Below are positions 33,010 to 44,900 of a stretch of 64,000 nt of DNA, in pieces. The notes beneath the pieces are model-generated. The model saw only the letters and a list, made by a program, of their open reading frames with translations. It did no database searches and was not told where the DNA came from. The first letter of the stretch is position 1. The number at the start of each line of letters is the position of its first letter. The stretch comes from Apiosordaria backusii (lineage: Eukaryota; Ascomycota; Sordariomycetes; Sordariales; Lasiosphaeriaceae): contig JAUKTV010000001.1 of NCBI GenBank assembly GCA_030549205.1, positions 4,464,001 to 4,528,000 of the forward strand, given 5' to 3'. A program made the position numbers and the translations under genes.

Positions 33010-35643
33010 TCACCTAAAACTCTTAAAACTCTTATGCGCCAACGGACTCGTAATCCCCAGCCCCGAACTCCCCCCGCCACTTCCTCCCGCCCGTCCATGA
33101 TGCCCATGATAAGAAGAACCCCCATCCCTCTCCCTTTCCCGCTCCCTCACCCTCCCCCCACCACCACCACCCCGTGCATGATGGCTAGGTGTAACATTCG
33201 CACAAAACGGACAAATGTAAATTGACGTCTCCGTCGCATTCACACACCGCTCGTGCAAGTTCATTTCGCAGGATTGACTGTAACATTTATCAGCACACAT
33301 GCATTACCAAAACCAGATAGGTAAACATACCATTGAACCAACAACTCATTCCTCCCCACCTCCCCCCTCCCACAAACACACCTCATCTCATTCCCATTTC
33401 CATTCCCACCGCCCATCCTGTTCCTCTCGCCCGTAGGCGTAGGCAAGCTCACCTCCGTCATACTAGCCGGCGAAAGACTACTATTATTATAACTACTCCT
33501 ATACCCATTCCCAAAACTAGCACTCCCCGACCCAACAGCAGCAGAAAACGACCTCTTTGGCTTCGACGCAGACGAAGGCGGCCACTGTCCAGTTCTTTGC
33601 CTCGCTTCTCGAACCTTTTGCAATTCACTTATCGCGTCCCCGGGGACTTTCCCTGTCGGGGTTAGGTCATTCACATTAACCACTGTCTCCCCGTCGCTAT
33701 CATCATCAACCATCGACCCCCGGTGTTGAAAACTCGTATAAGAGGAGGTAGTAGCGCTGCGCTGTGAGCCACGGTGAAAAGGGTGGATTATCGATGGTTT
33801 TACGGGGTCGGGGAGGGCAAAAGACGTGTTACGGCTGGGGATGATAATTGGTCCTTCGTCATCTGTGGAAGAATCGTCGTCTTCTTCGTCTGATGAAGTC
33901 CACCTGCGACGTTGTGTGCCCGAGTGGGAGCTGTGTCTCTTTTTTGCGCTAGTCGGCTCGTCAGTTTCTACGATCACCGTTGTTTCTACTCTTGCTCGGC
34001 CGTTGGCATCGATAGTGAATTTTGCCTGTGTTCGCATTCTTGGACCTGATGTTTCTGGAATAGAGGTCAAACTTGACAAGCGAGAATGCTGCTGGCTTTT
34101 CAGGGGAGATGACCTCCCACTTGGTCTGGAAGGTTGGTTTATAACCGGCCGATTGGCGCCCACCCCAGCGTTGTTGACCAGCTGCTGGGATTGTGGACGG
34201 GGTGCGGGGGCGAGGGTAGGCAATGCTGGGCGGCTTGACTGTTTCTTCCCCCTATTCTCGCTGAAGCTCCGCGAGAGGCCAGGACGTCCAACTGACTTGA
34301 TTGGGGAGCTGGCCAGGGCTCGATCTGGTCTGCTCGAAGGCACGTTCCTCGCGCTTGATGACCGGCGAAGCTCACCTCGAGTTGTTGTTACTATTTTCTG
34401 AGCTGATGGTGCTCTGCTGGTTGGCTGGACGATGTCTTGACTCGTTTGAGGGCGAGGCGCGATAGGAACTTGCATAGACTGGTCATGAGAGATGGTATCA
34501 ATGTTGGCTGACTGCGGCCGGCTGAAGATGAGCCCGGGATTTACCGCGCCGCCATTACTGTTCATGCCAAAAGGGTCTTCCATCGTCGTGGGGTAATGTA
34601 CCGCAAACATGGCCTGTTCGGCAGCTGAAGTTACAAGGGCCGGCATAGGCGCTTGGGATATAAGGGGGGCTTGGTGTCCTCCAGTGGTGCCTTGCCCGTT
34701 CTCATGACCAACCATGACATTCTGAGCCTGCATCAAGTTGGCATTTGCCCAGTCAACTGGGGTTAAAGGCTGGTGTGAAGTTGCCTGGTTCTGAAACATA
34801 TCACCACCATTGGCACCATTGGCACTAAAGTCAACATCCATCCCTCCCATATTGGGATCTTGATCCCAAAAAGACCTCTGGGGTGCATATCCTGGACCGG
34901 CGGCTGGTGCTGATAAAGGATACGCAAACATGTCGCCAGGGCTGTTCACGAAGCCGCCCATGCCCTGTGGCTGGGCAGTCGCCAAAAATTCTGGGTGGCC
35001 GAAGCCCTGATCATTCTGCATGGCGGCCGTGTCGAGTTTGGGAGCGAGTTTCCGTTCACCCTTCCGGGCAGAGGGTGGTGGAGTCGCCGTTTGTCCCTGG
35101 GATTCCTCGACCACTGTGTCGCGTCGTACCTTCTTCAAAGACCTCTCACCAGTATTTGAATTCCGGCTAGATGGACTCGACTGTTGAAAAGTCGGGGTGG
35201 GTAGTTGGGTCGGAGAGGATCGCAAGATCTCGGATGGTTCAATGGACGGCAGCTGCAGGTTGGTGGTGAGTGAAAACGTTTCCCCAGTCGACAACGCCCG
35301 TTTGTGGGCCGAACCAAGCGTGTAAGGGGTTGCCGGGCCAAAATCGGGAAAGGGACCGCCCCTGAGGTTCCCCGGAGTCGAGTTGAAGACGGAGTATTCC
35401 TCGGCAAACTGAGGAGTCCAGCCTCCAGACTCGTCGAATCGTCCCGAGTTGTTTTTTGGTGTTTCGAAACGGGGACTCGGAAAAATGGAGGATGTCGGGG
35501 TTTGTTTGGGTGTGGGCGGCTGAGCGTCTGGGTCGCCAAAGCTGCAGGTACCTTGAGATCAGCACGGAAACATACATACCTTCCGCCTGGTCCAAGGGAG
35601 GGAGGGCATGAGCGCACCTAGATACCGGCTGATCCCCACTCAT
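33010..35643 (-). CDS. PHD-finger protein, probable chromatin reader
   Basis: Three exons in transcript order: 35643-35618, 35541-33331, 33277-33010, totalling 2505 nt and 834 aa. The first exon is only 26 nt (MSGDQPVS). The long middle is low in predicted order and rich in Ser, Pro, Gln and Asn, with basic patches (KRRHSSHSGTQRRR next to an acidic DEEDDDSSTDDE). The only domain is a C-terminal PHD zinc finger (C4HC3) near residues 725-770. Its ligands are in MRCVCGRG, QCQSCEMNLHERC and YICPFC; the last intron lies inside the finger between the second and third ligand pairs. After the finger there is a Gly/Arg/His-rich tail. PHD fingers of this kind usually bind the histone H3 tail. The subfamily cannot be named from sequence alone. 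Confidence 0.85.
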
Positions 35644-38600
35644 AGCAGATTCAAATTTCTCTCAGTATTTGTATATCATGGGCCGAGCGCTCTAATAAAA
35701 ATCGGCCGGTGTTGCTTCGGACGTTCAGGGTGCACCGGGTAGAGTGGCAATATAGGCAGATTCGAAGTAGAAAGCCTCGTGTTGGGGGAGCGGGAAGGGA
35801 GGATAGGTATGCGGGGACACCGGAGAGATGATACGGCGTGGATCCGTCAATTTTACCAGGGCCCAGACTCTATGTTCATAAAAGATATCTAGGCGTCGTC
35901 GACATTCGTTTCGTAAGCAAAGTAAACATTAACATCTGGCGTTAAAGGGGCACGGTCAGTAAACGGGTTTTTCGAGGTTGTCTGCGCGGGGCTCAAGAGA
36001 TGGCAGGTTAGAGAAGGAAACGGGTTGAGCTACCAAACAGTTTTGATCGTAATCGTCAATCGTCAGGAGAAGAGGGAAACGAAACAGGGCAAGAAACCCT
36101 GACAGGCCCGGTGAAGGAGCAGAGCGCGGATTTATCTTCCCAAATCCCTGGGGGCCGGGAAATGCAAAAGCCTGGTTGGAACAAAATGTACCGAGATATG
36201 TTATTGTCGGGTCTGTGCTGACGGGAGGGCGGGTGGATTTGCTTGCGAGAGCGCCCGGAAGCCCTGGTTGGCGGCACGGGTTGCCCCTGTTCACCTTCAC
36301 AGCAGCGATCAACTGAACTGAACTGCCCGCCCTTTCAGAGAGTCTGGCGATAGTCGCTGGGGCGGCGGCAATCCAGACAGATACCAGCAGCCTGCGACAC
36401 AAGACGTACTCTGTGCCTCGAGGTTGTGTGCGAGGTTTGACCGGCGGCGGCTAACTGAGCGGGAGGTCAGAAACTTCAGCAATCCAGAGACAGTGGGGGT
36501 ACAGCCTGGAAGAGCGTCCAAATGGGTGTCTTACTCACGGGTCTAGCAGCGCTCTAGCAAGGGTCGATTCCAAGCTGTCGAGGAGGCGTATTTCATAGCC
36601 TGAATGTCGAGGGAAGATACTCCGTCTTGAGTGTCCCTGGGGAGATGTCCCAGAGCAGCGGACAAGGGGAGGTGGTGCAGTGCATCAGGCATGTAAGCCT
36701 CCAATATCCAATTACCTCTTCAGGTCCCCGAGTCCTCCCTCACCAGGCCTCCTCAGTGTTCCCCGCTCCGGCTTTAGTGCCGACATGCTCACTGCAGTCC
36801 GAGGCCGAGACTGTGCATCGGCAGGCTGGCAACTGCATGTGTCGAAATGAGCGAGGCGGTGGGATATCCATATCTCTTGCCCCCCCCTGGAATTCGCTCC
36901 TTCAGTCTGCATGTCAGAGGGGTATTCGTCCCGCTGGCTCAGCTGTTGCACACAGGTATGAATGAGTCAACTGTGAAGGACCCCTGTCGGCAGCCTGCTT
37001 GGAAGCGGGCTCTGCTGATGTTGGTGGTGAACAAGAAGGTCACAACCCCGCAAGTCAGCAGCTGGAGACATGGGAAGGGTGGAGATCGCATTCTAGGCAC
37101 GTGGTGGGGTACCTCTTCCATCAATTCTGAATCGATCAAAACCCAAAGACATTTTTGCTTTCTCTTCCCCTTATTCATCATTCCTCTCGCAATCCAAGAC
37201 ATGAATATGATTCCTATCTCATTTCAACGACCGAATTCCATCAATATACCCTCGAAAAAAGAAGGTCTCGTTGTCCCAACAGCGCCCACAGACGGCAGAG
37301 AACATGTGGAGAACAAAGTCTTGGATCCTGGCTTTTCAACCCTTGACCTGTGATCGTCTTCAAAAGGAAAGACCAATCCAATCAATTGACTCCTCATGAC
37401 ATGCTTTTCTCAGCTGTATGTATGTACATCCGCCAGTGGCAATCGCTGGGTTCCTGCATTGGATTTGCAGCTGCAAATTGGCGCATAATCTGTGCTGTCT
37501 GTCACTTGCACTGCTGTACCTGGAAAACACACCACCACCACCACCTTCACAGACGGCTCGAGCCTCACGCTGACCTGTGATCTGGAGCGGTAATTAAACA
37601 AAACCCCAGGTTCCAAACTCTCTCAATTCTGGTTCCCTTCCAATGATGACGACCTCTGTGTTATGCAAACCCAAAAATACACCCACACCAGACCATCCAG
37701 ATGGTAACCTATCCCCTCCCTCAATCACTGCAACCTCAGGAGGCTGATGAAACAACTTACTCCTTCAACAACCCAGTTTTGAATGTTTGGAGTTGTCCCC
37801 CCAGCGACTGGACAGGAGTCCTCGTCCCACAGATTCAATTCACCCAACAACCAGCCAGCCTTTGTGCACCAGGAGCACATACCTCACATCAACCCCTCTA
37901 TCCTGCACACGGTTCCGCAAACTCGGACTTACGAATGTTGATTGGCGGGGCAACCGAGCCAGTTAAACCATTCAATCCCTTCCATCCAACCCAATCGCTC
38001 ATCCTCATCCAATTATTCAACGATTCCTCTCAACTTATCAATCGAGCAGAACTGAAGAAAGTTGAAAGAGAACATCCTCAGTGAGAATCGGGATAGTATC
38101 CCCTTTCAGTAACACCTCCTTCCGCCAAGCAAGCTGAAATCTGCAAGCACTTTAGATCCCTGTCCGCCCTGTCCGCCCTATCACCCTATCACCCTAACCC
38201 TGCCCCCCACCCTATCACTTAACCCTGGCTTCTTTTTCTTCTTCCCAACCCTGGGCGGCTATCAAGCCATACCCCCAATAATCAGCCTCACTCACTGATC
38301 ACAAAAGAAGCACGTCATCCCCAGGGTTCACATAAACTTCAAGCTCAACAAAAGAGATGACAGATACCACCCTTCTCTTTTTGCTTCGGCTGGATGGGAT
38401 CTTGTTAAGACTTCCATGCTGAGCAGCAAGCAAGCCATCAAGGTTCCCCGCAATGTTTTCTCCGCCCTCCAAGCAAGGGTCCCCTTGAACGATATGGAAA
38501 GCAAAAGGCGGCCATCGGGATGGATCGCATAAGCTTGCACCCCGCCCAACCCACCGACCGTACTTCCCATCCATGACCGTGATGGCCTGCCTTACTGCCG

Positions 38601-39673
38601 CTGAACCGCTTTATGCCGCCGCACTCTCCGATCTCAATCTTGTATACATTGTGAAAATCCTTCCATCCCAGTTGCCAAAATCTGGGACAGTTCGACGCGA
38701 GTGAAATTGTTTCGTTCAGCGGCTATGAGACGGGAACACACTATCACCTTATCGAAATCGAGAAACCAATGAAATGGTATATACCTAGCTTGATGAGAGA
38801 TATCCAAGTAAAAAGATGTGAACAAACATCAAGGCAAGGCAGGGCAAAACCAGCGAGTCATCACGTTAAACAAAAGCCGAGAGCAAAAAAGATCAATTTC
38901 GCTATGCACCCCCCCGTCTCATTCCCTCAAATGAGAGATATCCTCCTCTTCCTCCCCTAGTAATGTACCCTTCATCGTCACCCACCCACCCCTCTCCGTT
39001 TCATCTGTCCAAGTGTATCCTCCTCTTTTTCCTTTTCCATCATCAAAAGTCCAAAAAGGGGTATCTAAACTACTTTCATAAGACACTTGTCTCCGTGTCT
39101 GTGTGTGTGCTACCTACTGCAAAAAGAGACTATCCTAATTAAAATATCAAGACGCTCGTAAATATCAAAAAGCCAAAGCGGGAAAAGAAAGAAACGGATG
39201 AACCAGCCATACGAAACAAGAAGAGACAGAGAAAAGAAAACAAAACAAAAAAAGGAAGGAAACAAATAATGTGCAAGAATCGAAGTTGCAGTTGTCCAAG
39301 AGTGGAGAGGGAAAGACAATATAGTTTGGTGGTTGTTGTGGTAACAGTGTTTGGATTGGAAATTAAACCCTTCATAAAGGTGAGATAGTTGAAGAATCAC
39401 AAAGAGAGAGAAACGTCATCCATCTGCCAACCTCGTCCCAACCAAGCCCCATCAAGGAGAGAGAGAGAAAGAGCGAGAAAAAGAGAGAAAATCATGCCAT
39501 GCTCCATGCCAGTCTATAACCTTGCTCCAGTGAATATATCCAAAAGAAATGAATTCATTATCGTCATCCAAGAAATGAAATAATGATCTGATCAATTTTG
39601 GTATCGAGGTCATAACGGCATCATAGCGATAGGAAGTGTAGGAAAACCTCGCCGTGACAGCTGCCACTGACGT
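35644..39673. other. Gene-free stretch between the PHD-finger and Rua1-type genes
   Basis: It holds the promoter of the PHD-finger gene and the 3' end of the Rua1-type gene. Open frames up to 168 codons occur but none shows a domain, signal peptide or plausible splice continuation. Near 38158-38230 there are short CCCTATCA/CCCTAACC repeats. Confidence 0.55.
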
Positions 39674-41946
39674 CTAGATCATGTTCGCAAAGCCGTCCAT
39701 GGGAGCCATATGAGGGTTGGGGCTCATGATGGCTGTCCTGGGTGGCTGCGGAGGAGCTGACGTCGGATGGAGCTGGAGGTGAGGTGGGAGGTGTCGGTGA
39801 AAGTGACGAACCGGTGGAGGCTGCAGCTGGATAACTGGCTGCGGTGGTGGAGGCTGGCTTTGTTGATGCTGCTGCGAAGTCAGAGTATGCGACTGCTGCT
39901 GCTCCTGAGGGGACTGCTGGTGCTGCGCTGGAGGCGGCGGAGGGGGGCCCTGTGGCGGCTGCTGGCTTTGCACTGGGGTTGGGGTCTGCCTCTGGTGTTG
40001 GGATTGAGACTGAAGGGGCGCTGGAGCAGGGGTGTTTGCCGTGGACACCTGCGGTGTCATCTGAGGCGTCAACGGGTTTGTTGTCGGCTTTGCCATGTTG
40101 GTGGCTGCCAGAGCGCGGGTGTGACTGCTCTCCCTTCTCCGCTTCGGGGCGTCCTTGATCTTCGGGTGGGTGTGGCATTTGTAGGCATGCCTGAACCAAG
40201 TTGTCCCCTTCTTCTTGCTGCTCACCAGTGCAATCCATTCGTTGCAGCTGCCGCACAGTCCTTCCCAGACATCGGGATTGCCATCCATGCGCCTTGTCTC
40301 TTGAGGTTCCTGGAATGGGCTGCCCGTTGCGGCGCTAATGCCATGTGTGAAACTCTTGTCGTACCAGAAAGCAGAGTTCTTGAGAACAAGCCACCTTCCA
40401 GGTTTGCAAATACCGCACCATCCTTCCCGCTTGTTACCATGTCCGCGAACCCATCTCGGGGTGTACAAGTCACCCTCAAACCTCAACTCTTGCTCATGAG
40501 GGATCAAGTCAGGATCCGATGGGTTCATATCCTCCGGTGGTGGAGGAATCTGCTCTTCCTGAAGAGAAGCGTACAAGTCAGGAGGGTCCGAAAGGTCGGC
40601 ATAGTGGCTGTGGAGAGAGTGAGGGTCGGCATTGCTTTGTAGCATACGAAACAGTCCATGCGAGAGCAATGGGGGCGCGTTCTCAAACTGATGAGGGTGG
40701 TGATGATGCGGGTCGTGGTGGAATACATGCGACGGAAGTTGCGTGGGCAGAAGCATACTATTCCGCTGGAATGCCGGTGCATTACTCATCAGATATGGGT
40801 GCTGCTGTGCTGCCTGGAGATTGCCATAATTCAGTGGGAGCGGGCCGTGTCCGATGGTGGGAGAAGAGTGGCGGGATGACATCCGATTATGCTGGTTGAA
40901 GACATCGTGAGGGTGGTACACGAAAGGAGAGGGTCTCCGATTCGCAGTCCCGTATGACCCAGTAGACCATCTCTTGTTCCTCGCGCTTTCCACAGAGTAG
41001 GGGGCCGCGCGAACTCCAGGCCGTGGAGAAGGCGATGCGCGCCCTCTGCTTTGAGTCCGAACCAACTCTGACCGGCTCTGCGGCGTCATGCGCGGGGAAG
41101 CTACCGGAGACAGCTGGGTGGATGAGATCATGGAGTTTCTGTTGGATGGCGGCGGGTATTCAGACGTAAAGGAAGGCGCCTCGGAAAGGGTCGTGGAGAA
41201 ATCCTCATAGGGAGGCATTTCCGACATGCCGCCAGTCGTAGACACCGTAAAGGACGACCCTGACATTCTGCGCGGGTTCAACCCATTCTCAAAGTTGTTT
41301 GAGTCGCCTTCTACCGGTTGGCCAGGGTACCTGAGATCGAGAATGGGAATCGCCTCGTCGGTCGTGTAAGCCTGCCCAATGTTCATCTCCGACTCCAGCC
41401 CATGAACCTCGAAATGATCATCGCAAGATTTTTGCGGCCACGTATCTGAGGGGATGGTTAGCCCCTCGAAGCCGCTATAGCCTCCTCTGCTAAAACACTC
41501 ACTGCTCTCCAATGTAGTCGCCGGATAGAAGTCCTGATGCATAGAGATAGGCCTCGATGGCATGCCATCGCTCGGTGTGTGCTGCATTTGCAGAGATGAC
41601 GAGTCCCAAGCTGGCAAGCCCTCATACGGCTCTGCCACGCAGTACGAGAAGCCTTCGTGAATGGTTGCAGGCCTCGGTCTCATTCCCTGGGACGTTGGAG
41701 TTGTCCACATGCCCTGCGGTGCCGTCATTGCCTCGTTCTTTGGGGGCATGGTGCCTCCGTTCATGGTGACGATGGGCTGAGGATGAGGCGATGATATCTC
41801 TCTCCCAAACTGATGCTCGGAATTCTCGAAGTTGAAGGCTGGTATTTGGGTTTGCTGCCGTCTATAGCATACATGTAAGTTCTAATGTCCCTGGTTTAGG
41901 GGAGTAACAAGCAGCGGGGGACGGCGTACGATTGAGATGAATCCAT
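39674..41946 (-). CDS. Rua1-type transcriptional regulator (Rua1 C-terminal zinc-binding domain)
   Basis: Two exons, 41946-41930 (17 nt, MDSSQ plus two bases) and 41861-39674, totalling 2205 nt and 734 aa. A second in-frame ATG at 41764 would give a 696-aa form without the first exon. Residues 1 to about 475 are disordered, with Ser/Pro and His-rich patches (HDPHHHHPHQ). The conserved block lies near residues 476-590: WVRGHGNKREGWCGICKPGR, WLVLKNSAFWYDKSFTHGIS, PDVWEGLCGSCNEWIALVSS and TTWFRHAYKCHTHPKIKD. The Cys pairs and His/Cys ligands fit the Rua1 C-terminal domain, named after a Ustilago transcriptional activator of ustilagic acid synthesis. In ascomycetes the targets are largely unknown. 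The tail is Pro/Gln-rich, typical of activation regions. Confidence 0.8.
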
Positions 41947-44900
41947 AGCAAGCCGGCTCTGATTTAGAAAATAAAAAGTGGGTGGTTAATCTAAGATTTA
42001 CCGGACGCTGAAAGTAGCCAACCATCCAGATGTTAGCATGAATACTCGAGCGGAACGAGCCCTGGCAGTCGAGGGGGGCCCCCGCTTGTGTATCATGGGA
42101 CATTCACAAGCCGTCTTTTGTAACTTACTGGGAACTATAACACGCTCAAGGGCCCGGTACAGAGCATCAGCTAAAGTCGGCTCAACCAAATGAATAATGT
42201 AGGGCAAGTAGAAGCTGTCGTGGCCGTTGTTGGTGGTGTGTCGAGTCAATGTATCAATAGCGAACGAGTGACTAGACTGGGGTTGATTTCGGTTGGATCT
42301 CAGTGATAGCAGGTAATGAATGTAAAGCCTCACGTTGGGGCTAGGTGTCAAAGGGATTGATGTAAAATGGTGCGAGACAAGGAGTGACTGATCGCGGTGT
42401 TGGGTGCTGGTAAAGGAGCGTAATGAGTTGGGTCGAGAGGCAACTCGTCAAACCGTCTGTTCACACTGGCGTCCGTCCGGAGGCGGGAAAGAGAGCCAGC
42501 TCTTGGTATTATAGACCAGAGGCCGATATAAGGGGCGAAAAATATTTGTTAAAGGAGTGACTGACAAAGAGGGAAGAGAAGGAACCAGTGTGAACACTTT
42601 TGGGGGGTGGGACGACGCGGAAAGAGGGAAAAAGAAGGCCGGATGGCGGGGCGTTGTAGGACCCTGGGGGTATATGAGAAAAAAAAAAGTACCGTCGAAC
42701 CAAGAGGGCCTGCCCGGTGGACGGTGGAGGGGGAAGGGCCTATAGCTCAGCACGGTCAAGCTCGGAACGTCGGTAGGAGCTAAGCCGGATTTTCCTGATA
42801 CAAACCTGACCTGTGTCTGTGGATGTCAAGGACAGGTGGTGTGCGAGAATCTGCTTGGCCTGCCCCAGAGGACGATGGGCAAGGATCATGAGGGGCAGGG
42901 TGGGCAGCGATGGACAGGGGGGGTCAGGCAGGGTTACATCTGTTCATCGATGACGGAACAGCAGGAGTTGCGCGTAAGGATGAGATTGCGGTCTGAACGG
43001 ACGGGGAAAGGTGGGTTGAACCAGGGATTGGGTTTATGTAGAACATTCCTTTCTCCTTTGGGAAAGAAGGGGAACCTGGACAAAACACCGAAGCAGCCAG
43101 ATGCGAACTGGGGCCTGGGCAAAGAAGATATGAAGCCAGGAGACAACAGCCGGCAGAAGAAGGCCAGGAACGGTATATCGAGACGAAGTAGCGGACGTTG
43201 ATGAACAGAATGAGCGTAGTCTGTTCAAGAGACAGACAGCGGAGGGGTGATATCCACTTGGACAAGACAAAGGGGGTGACGGGGGACGCAAGGCTATTCC
43301 AGCCTGGGACTCGGCCCTGTGGAGGCTGAGGCTGGACGGGGCCCTGGGAAGATACCGAGGAGGTGGCTTGTCTCAGCATCATGCCCCGAGAGCGAGCGTC
43401 GAGGTGGCAACCTCGAGATATCCCGTCGGTAGAGAAAATAGAGTTGTTGGGGGTCGAATTCAAAAAGAAAAATAGGATCAAGAAGAAAACAACGAATAGC
43501 AGGGCGTGGTCTTGGGTGACATCTTGGTCGGGCCCCAAGGTGCACCCGCTGTCGAGGCCAAACAGTGCGGGAGCGCTCACGGACCGAGGGCTGGCCATCT
43601 CACAAGAATTTGTTTGACGGGCAACCTGGCACAGCAAGTTGCGATTCTGCACCGAAAATCCGGTGTGGGCTAATCGATGTGAGTTGCAGTAGCCGCTGTG
43701 AGCGTGTGAGGAAACCGATTCGCAACTTGGCCCAGGATCCCCAGTGGAGATCATGGCAGAGCATGTTTGGCAAGACCAAATCGAGCGACGGACGCCGTTT
43801 TGACATGGACGATCCGGATCTCAGTTTCTGGGGGATTTCTCTCCTGTCATTGCCTGGTGCGCTGATCGAGACCCGGCCGCGTGTCCGTGATGTGGCCTTG
43901 AGGCGGCGCACGACACCGGACGGTATACTGCATGTGTGTGGGCGGGCACCCCAAGTAGATGCAACGTACCAGAAAGTAGTTGCCATGTGATAATAGGGCG
44001 TGGGATCCTGTTGGTTGGTCAAAGGTTCAAGTCTCAGATGCCGCTGCCAAACATCTTCTACATGTCCCATCCCCTACATCTGATAACAAGACCTGCGGGT
44101 GTGAATGGCCGGCGTGATGGGTCGGGGGCGGCAGTCAGACGCAAGCACGGCCGCTTCGACCGTGCAGAGAGGAAATCTGGAGAAAGTTTCTTCATTGGCC
44201 ATAATAAGTGAGAGTATTTCCAGAGGCTTGTCCCGGCAACAGAGGTTGTTCGCAAACAAGTCAGCGATTTGAGAACCGGAGACGCGAATGCGAGGTTCTG
44301 GGGTTCTGTGAGCTCTGTGCCCGTCTGGTGAATCTGGTAGCGAATCTGCAAGTGCTCAAGATGTTTTGAATCCCTCGAGAAACATTCGTTTAGCTTCAGT
44401 GGTAGGTTGGGATATCGCAGGTGTTGGCAATGTTGGCATTGTTGGCATTCAATGAAGAGATGTCGTTGGAGAACGACGCGACTGGACGCCCTGAGCACGG
44501 GGCAACGGGTTTGAGGTTGGCGTTGCAGTGGGTCCAGCCCGCGTCTTGATTCGCTGCTGAGGTAATCGGCTGCAAGGGTCCCTGTCGGTGTCTGGGCCAT
44601 CTGATTTGCAGACACCGGCTAAGCAGGGGTCTCTAGCTGTCTCAGATCTGTCGCAGACGTCGACCCATGTCACGCTACGAGTCCTGAGTCGATTGATTCT
44701 CGGCCATCTCTCAAAGTTCGTCAACCGTTGTGGATAACGGCTTTTTTCTTTCTTTCTTCATTTGAGATCCATCCAGATCGCAATCCTCCGAATATTACGT
44801 GACTAGGAACCGTTGCCAAGTCCCGTGCTCCGTAATTCCACCCCAAACCCCACAACTCGCGCCAGTCCGGCCTTGTCTCTCTCATCGACACTATTTTGGT

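Noticed and set aside
38158..38230. Telomere-like CCCTAACCC and CCCTATCA repeats
   Set aside because: Units are irregular and too few, and the region is internal between normal genes. I do not regard it as an interstitial telomere.
42924..43754. 276-codon minus-strand open frame
   Set aside because: Composition is erratic, with no domain, no conserved pattern and competing frames on both strands. It lies in promoter-like DNA of the Rua1-type gene.
43990..44060. Possible tRNA B box GGTTCAAGTCTC
   Set aside because: The flanking bases do not form a T stem, and no A box or acceptor pairing lies at the right distance.
44058..44615. 185-codon minus-strand frame in the large gap
   Set aside because: No homology signal, domain or sensible start context; consistent with chance.
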